Positions 4,272 through 6,553 of a DNA stretch of 6,553 nt are shown in pieces (within the stretch, counting starts at the first letter, position 1; every line of letters begins with the position of its first letter). The stretch is taken from the NCBI GenBank assembly GCA_035294855.1, contig DATGKD010000168.1, positions 1 through 6,553 of the forward strand, read 5' to 3'. This DNA is from DATGKD01 sp035294855 (GTDB lineage: Bacteria > Actinomycetota > Acidimicrobiia > Acidimicrobiales > UBA8190). The position numbers and the translations under genes are program-made. Under the pieces are notes generated by a model. It had not been told where the DNA came from. It made no database searches and saw nothing but the letters and a program-made list of their open reading frames with translations.

Positions 4272-5675
4272 GTGGCGGTCAGCCGTCGGGCATTCGTCAA
4301 GGGTGCGCTCAGCGCGTCGGGCGCGGCCTTCCTGGGCTCGCGACTCGTGCAACCCGGAGCGGGGCAACGCCTGTCCCTGGCGTCGGCCGCGCTGACGCCG
4401 CCACTGCCGTCTCCCGCGGCGTCGGGCTTCGACCACGTCGTGCTCGTCATGATGGAGAACCGCAGCTTCGACCACTTCCTCGGCTGGCTGCCCAACGCCG
4501 CCGGGCGGCAGGCGGGTCTTTCCTACGCTGACCCGTCGGGGAAGCTGCACCCCACCTACCACCAGAAGCAGCTGAACGGCTGCGGGTTCAACGATCCCGA
4601 CCACTCGTACCCGGGTGGGCGCATTCAGTACAACGGCGGCAAGGTGAACGGCTTCCTGCTCGACCCCGCCAACGACTCCTATGCCGTCAGCTACTACACG
4701 GCGGCCGACCGCCCCTTCATGAGCCAGCTGGCGCTCAACTTCACGACGTGCGACCACTATTTCTGCTCGATCCTGGGACCGACCTACCCCAACCGCTTCT
4801 TCCAGCACGCGGCGCAGACGGACCGTCTCGACAACACCACGACCATTTCGACGGTGCCGACGATCTGGGACCGCCTCAACCAACCCGGCGGGCCCACCGG
4901 GCGGTACTACTTCAGCGACGTCCCGTTCCTCGCCCTCTGGGGCACGAAGTACCTGTCGATCGCCGAGCACTACACGCAGTTCCTGGCCGACGCAGCAGCC
5001 GGCACCCTGCCCAACGTGTCGTTCGTCGACCCGCGCTTCGAGGACGAGGGCAGCGGCACCTCCGGTGACGACCACCCGCTCGCCGACATCCGCGCCGGTG
5101 ACGCCTTCCTGTCCGAGATCTTCCACGCGCTGAGCTCCGGGCCGCTGTGGGACCGAACGCTGTTCATCGTGAACTACGACGAGTGGGGGGGCTTCTTCGA
5201 CCACGTCGTCCCACCGCGCATCACCGCGGCGGTCCCGATCGGCGCGAGCCCATCGAGCGGTATCGACACCGACCTCGACAGCGCAGGCCGGGTGCTCGCC
5301 GGCTTCCGCGTGCCGTGCATCATCGCCTCGCCGCTCACCAAGGGGAACCCCTCACACCCCACCGTGGTGCACCAGCGATTCGACCACACCTCGGTCCTCA
5401 AGCTCGTCGAGTGGCGGTGGGGACTCCAGCCGCTCACCCAACGCGATGCGTCGCGGTCGCCCAACGACCCGGGCAACCTCGCCACCGCGCTGCACTTCGG
5501 CAGGCCCAACCCGGCGGTGCCGTCGCTGCCCGAGCTCGCGCCATTCGTGACCGCGGGCTGCGTGGCATCGCTGCCCGGGGGCACGCCCATCTCCACCGCG
5601 GCGGTGCCGGCCCCGGCCGACCGCGACACGTGGAACGCGTTGAAGGGCGTTGCCGCCGATGACGGGTGGCTCTGA
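4272..5675 (+). CDS. Tat-exported phospholipase C / acid phosphatase-like phosphoesterase (467 aa)
   Basis: A secreted enzyme of the phosphoesterase family PF04185 (bacterial phospholipase C and AcpA-type acid phosphatases), which hydrolyses phosphate esters outside the membrane. The N-terminus has a twin-arginine signal, SRRAFVKG (4-11), then a weakly hydrophobic stretch to about residue 26 and a plausible cleavage site after Ala39. Catalytic landmarks are MENRSFDHFLGWL (61-73, Glu62/Asn63 as probable metal ligands), GPTYPNRFF (169-177, Thr171 as probable nucleophile), DDHPLADIRAG (266-276), YDEWGGFFDHVVPP (302-315) and RFDHTSVLKLVEWRWGL (369-385). All expected blocks are present. At 467 aa it is shorter than Pseudomonas PlcH and near mycobacterial PLCs, and it lacks the extra C-terminal domains of PlcH-type enzymes. 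The GTG start follows GAAAGGCGG (4258-4266). The exact substrate, phospholipid or other phosphoester, cannot be decided. A second phosphoesterase follows 52 nt later. Confidence 0.88.
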   Translation: MAVSRRAFVKGALSASGAAFLGSRLVQPGAGQRLSLASAALTPPLPSPAASGFDHVVLVMMENRSFDHFLGWLPNAAGRQAGLSYADPSGKLHPTYHQKQLNGCGFNDPDHSYPGGRIQYNGGKVNGFLLDPANDSYAVSYYTAADRPFMSQLALNFTTCDHYFCSILGPTYPNRFFQHAAQTDRLDNTTTISTVPTIWDRLNQPGGPTGRYYFSDVPFLALWGTKYLSIAEHYTQFLADAAAGTLPNVSFVDPRFEDEGSGTSGDDHPLADIRAGDAFLSEIFHALSSGPLWDRTLFIVNYDEWGGFFDHVVPPRITAAVPIGASPSSGIDTDLDSAGRVLAGFRVPCIIASPLTKGNPSHPTVVHQRFDHTSVLKLVEWRWGLQPLTQRDASRSPNDPGNLATALHFGRPNPAVPSLPELAPFVTAGCVASLPGGTPISTAAVPAPADRDTWNALKGVAADDGWL

Positions 5676-5715
5676 GGATCGCCCTGGACGGGCTCCGCCG
5701 CTGAAAACCGAAAAC

Positions 5716-5721
5716 GAGGAG
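5716..5721 (+). promoter_or_regulatory. ribosome binding site for the second phosphoesterase, sets a TTG start
   Basis: GAGGAG lies 6 nt before TTG 5728, inside the longer purine run GAGGAGAGGA. No ATG or GTG with comparable support exists nearby; GTG 5785 lacks a Shine-Dalgarno. The site therefore decides for the TTG start. Confidence 0.65.
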
Positions 5722-5727
5722 AGGACG

Positions 5728-6553
5728 TTGAGACGGTCCCACCAGAGGTCGCGATCCGCGCAGCCGGCGGTCCTGCCGCACGACGTGGCACGACGAGGAC
5801 GCAAACAAGCGGGCGTCGGCCTGGCGGCCGCGGTGATCGGCGCCGTGATGACGGCTGTCGTGCCATGGGCCCCGGCGGCGAAGTTGAGCGCGGCGAGGAC
5901 GCCCGCGGTGCGCCACGTGTTCGTGATCGTTCTCGAAAACGAGGGCTACACCGCCACCTTCGGGAACCCGTCGGCCGACCCCTACCTGGCGAGCACGCTG
6001 CCGTCGGAAGGTGCGCTGCTCACCAACTACTACGGCATTGGCCACGAGAGCAACGACAACTACGTGGCCATGGTGAGCGGCCAGGCGCCGAATCCCCAGA
6101 ACCAGGGCGACTGCCCGATCTTCTCCGACTTCGCGAGCACTGGCGTCGTCGTCCCGCCCGGCCAGCTGGTGGGGACGGGCTGCGTGTTCCCGACCTCGGT
6201 GCCGACAGTCGGCAACCAGCTCACGTCGGCGGGGCTCACCTGGAAGGGCTACATGCAGGACATGGGGAACGTCCCCACGCGCGAGTCCGCGGCGTGCGGG
6301 CACCCTGCGCTCAACAGCCAGGACACGACGCAATCCGCGGTGGCCGGTGACGGCTATGCGACCCGTCACGACCCGTTCGTGTACTTCCACTCGGTCATCG
6401 ACAACGCCGCGTACTGCGCAGCCCACGTGGTCTCATTGGGCACGTCGAGCGGCACGTCCAATGGCCTGGCGAAGGACCTGCACGCGGTGCGGACCACGCC
6501 GAACCTGTCGTTCATCGTCCCCAACCTGTGCCTCGACGGGCACGACTACCCGT
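5728..6553 (+). CDS. exported acid phosphatase-like phosphoesterase, 3' truncated by window end (275+ aa)
   Basis: A second member of the alkaline-phosphatase-like/PF04185 group, from the smaller acid phosphatase-type branch. The frame is open from TTG 5728 to the window end. Residues 1-27 are strongly basic (ARRGRKQ at 21-27), followed by a hydrophobic stretch (28-50, GLAAAVIGAVMTAVVPWAPA), i.e. a signal peptide with a long n-region or a membrane anchor; it lacks a canonical RRxFLK motif. Motifs are HVFVIVLENEGY (63-74, Glu70/Asn71 as probable metal ligands), LLTNYYGIGHESNDNYVAMVSGQ (97-119, Ser108 as probable nucleophile) and PNLCLDGHDYP near the end (Asp270, His272, Asp273 as probable metal ligands). 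Several cysteines (129, 161, 199, 230, 268) suggest disulfides in an exported protein. It follows the phospholipase C-like gene by 52 nt with no obvious promoter between, so they are probably co-transcribed. The C-terminus lies outside the window. Confidence 0.83.
   Translation, partial: MRRSHQRSRSAQPAVLPHDVARRGRKQAGVGLAAAVIGAVMTAVVPWAPAAKLSAARTPAVRHVFVIVLENEGYTATFGNPSADPYLASTLPSEGALLTNYYGIGHESNDNYVAMVSGQAPNPQNQGDCPIFSDFASTGVVVPPGQLVGTGCVFPTSVPTVGNQLTSAGLTWKGYMQDMGNVPTRESAACGHPALNSQDTTQSAVAGDGYATRHDPFVYFHSVIDNAAYCAAHVVSLGTSSGTSNGLAKDLHAVRTTPNLSFIVPNLCLDGHDYP

Noticed and set aside
4107..5204. Long minus-strand open frame opposite the phospholipase C-like gene
   Set aside because: It is the antisense shadow expected from strong GC third-position bias; the plus strand has all catalytic motifs of a known family.
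5434..6426. Long minus-strand open frame opposite the second phosphoesterase
   Set aside because: It has no family motifs, and the plus-strand frame carries the signal peptide and the metal-binding and nucleophile motifs of a phosphoesterase.

Overview
The window looks like chromosomal DNA from a high-GC actinobacterium. Its coding regions have strong G/C at third codon positions, and it uses GTG and TTG starts, tightly overlapping gene junctions and actinobacterial-type small proteins. It holds seven genes: one small one on the minus strand and six on the plus strand, the last cut by the right edge. I see no RNA genes, insertion sequences, CRISPR arrays or phage genes. I cannot name the genus. 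The sequence does not show typical Streptomyces or Mycobacterium genes, and an uncultured lineage is possible.

Left part (1-1377): a short hypothetical protein on the minus strand and an ArsR-type regulator on the plus strand diverge from an AT-rich 91-bp gap. The gap holds a TATATA-rich dyad and a good -10 box placed so that the regulator mRNA could start at, or within a few bases of, its ATG (leaderless).

Middle (1378-3965): after an 82-bp gap with a perfect 10-bp inverted repeat (probable operator) come three tightly coupled genes. They are a short-chain dehydrogenase/reductase, a divergent QueA-like protein (the S-adenosylmethionine:tRNA ribosyltransferase-isomerase family) and a SufR-like winged-helix regulator with Fe-S-type cysteines. 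The junctions are ATGA and GTGA overlaps, so these three are very likely one translationally coupled operon, perhaps controlled by the ArsR protein just upstream. The combination is the most unusual part of the window. No queuosine genes and no suf genes are nearby, and several positions where the QueA-like protein aligns to classical QueA are changed.

Right part (3966-6553): a 306-bp non-coding stretch carries GC-rich repeats, a short palindrome cluster and four 11-nt units resembling a weak PHO box. Two exported phosphoesterases of the same superfamily follow in tandem. The first is a complete phospholipase C/acid phosphatase-like enzyme with a twin-arginine signal. The second is a smaller-type acid phosphatase-like enzyme starting at TTG behind a strong ribosome binding site and truncated at the window end. 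Together they suggest an extracellular phosphate-scavenging unit.
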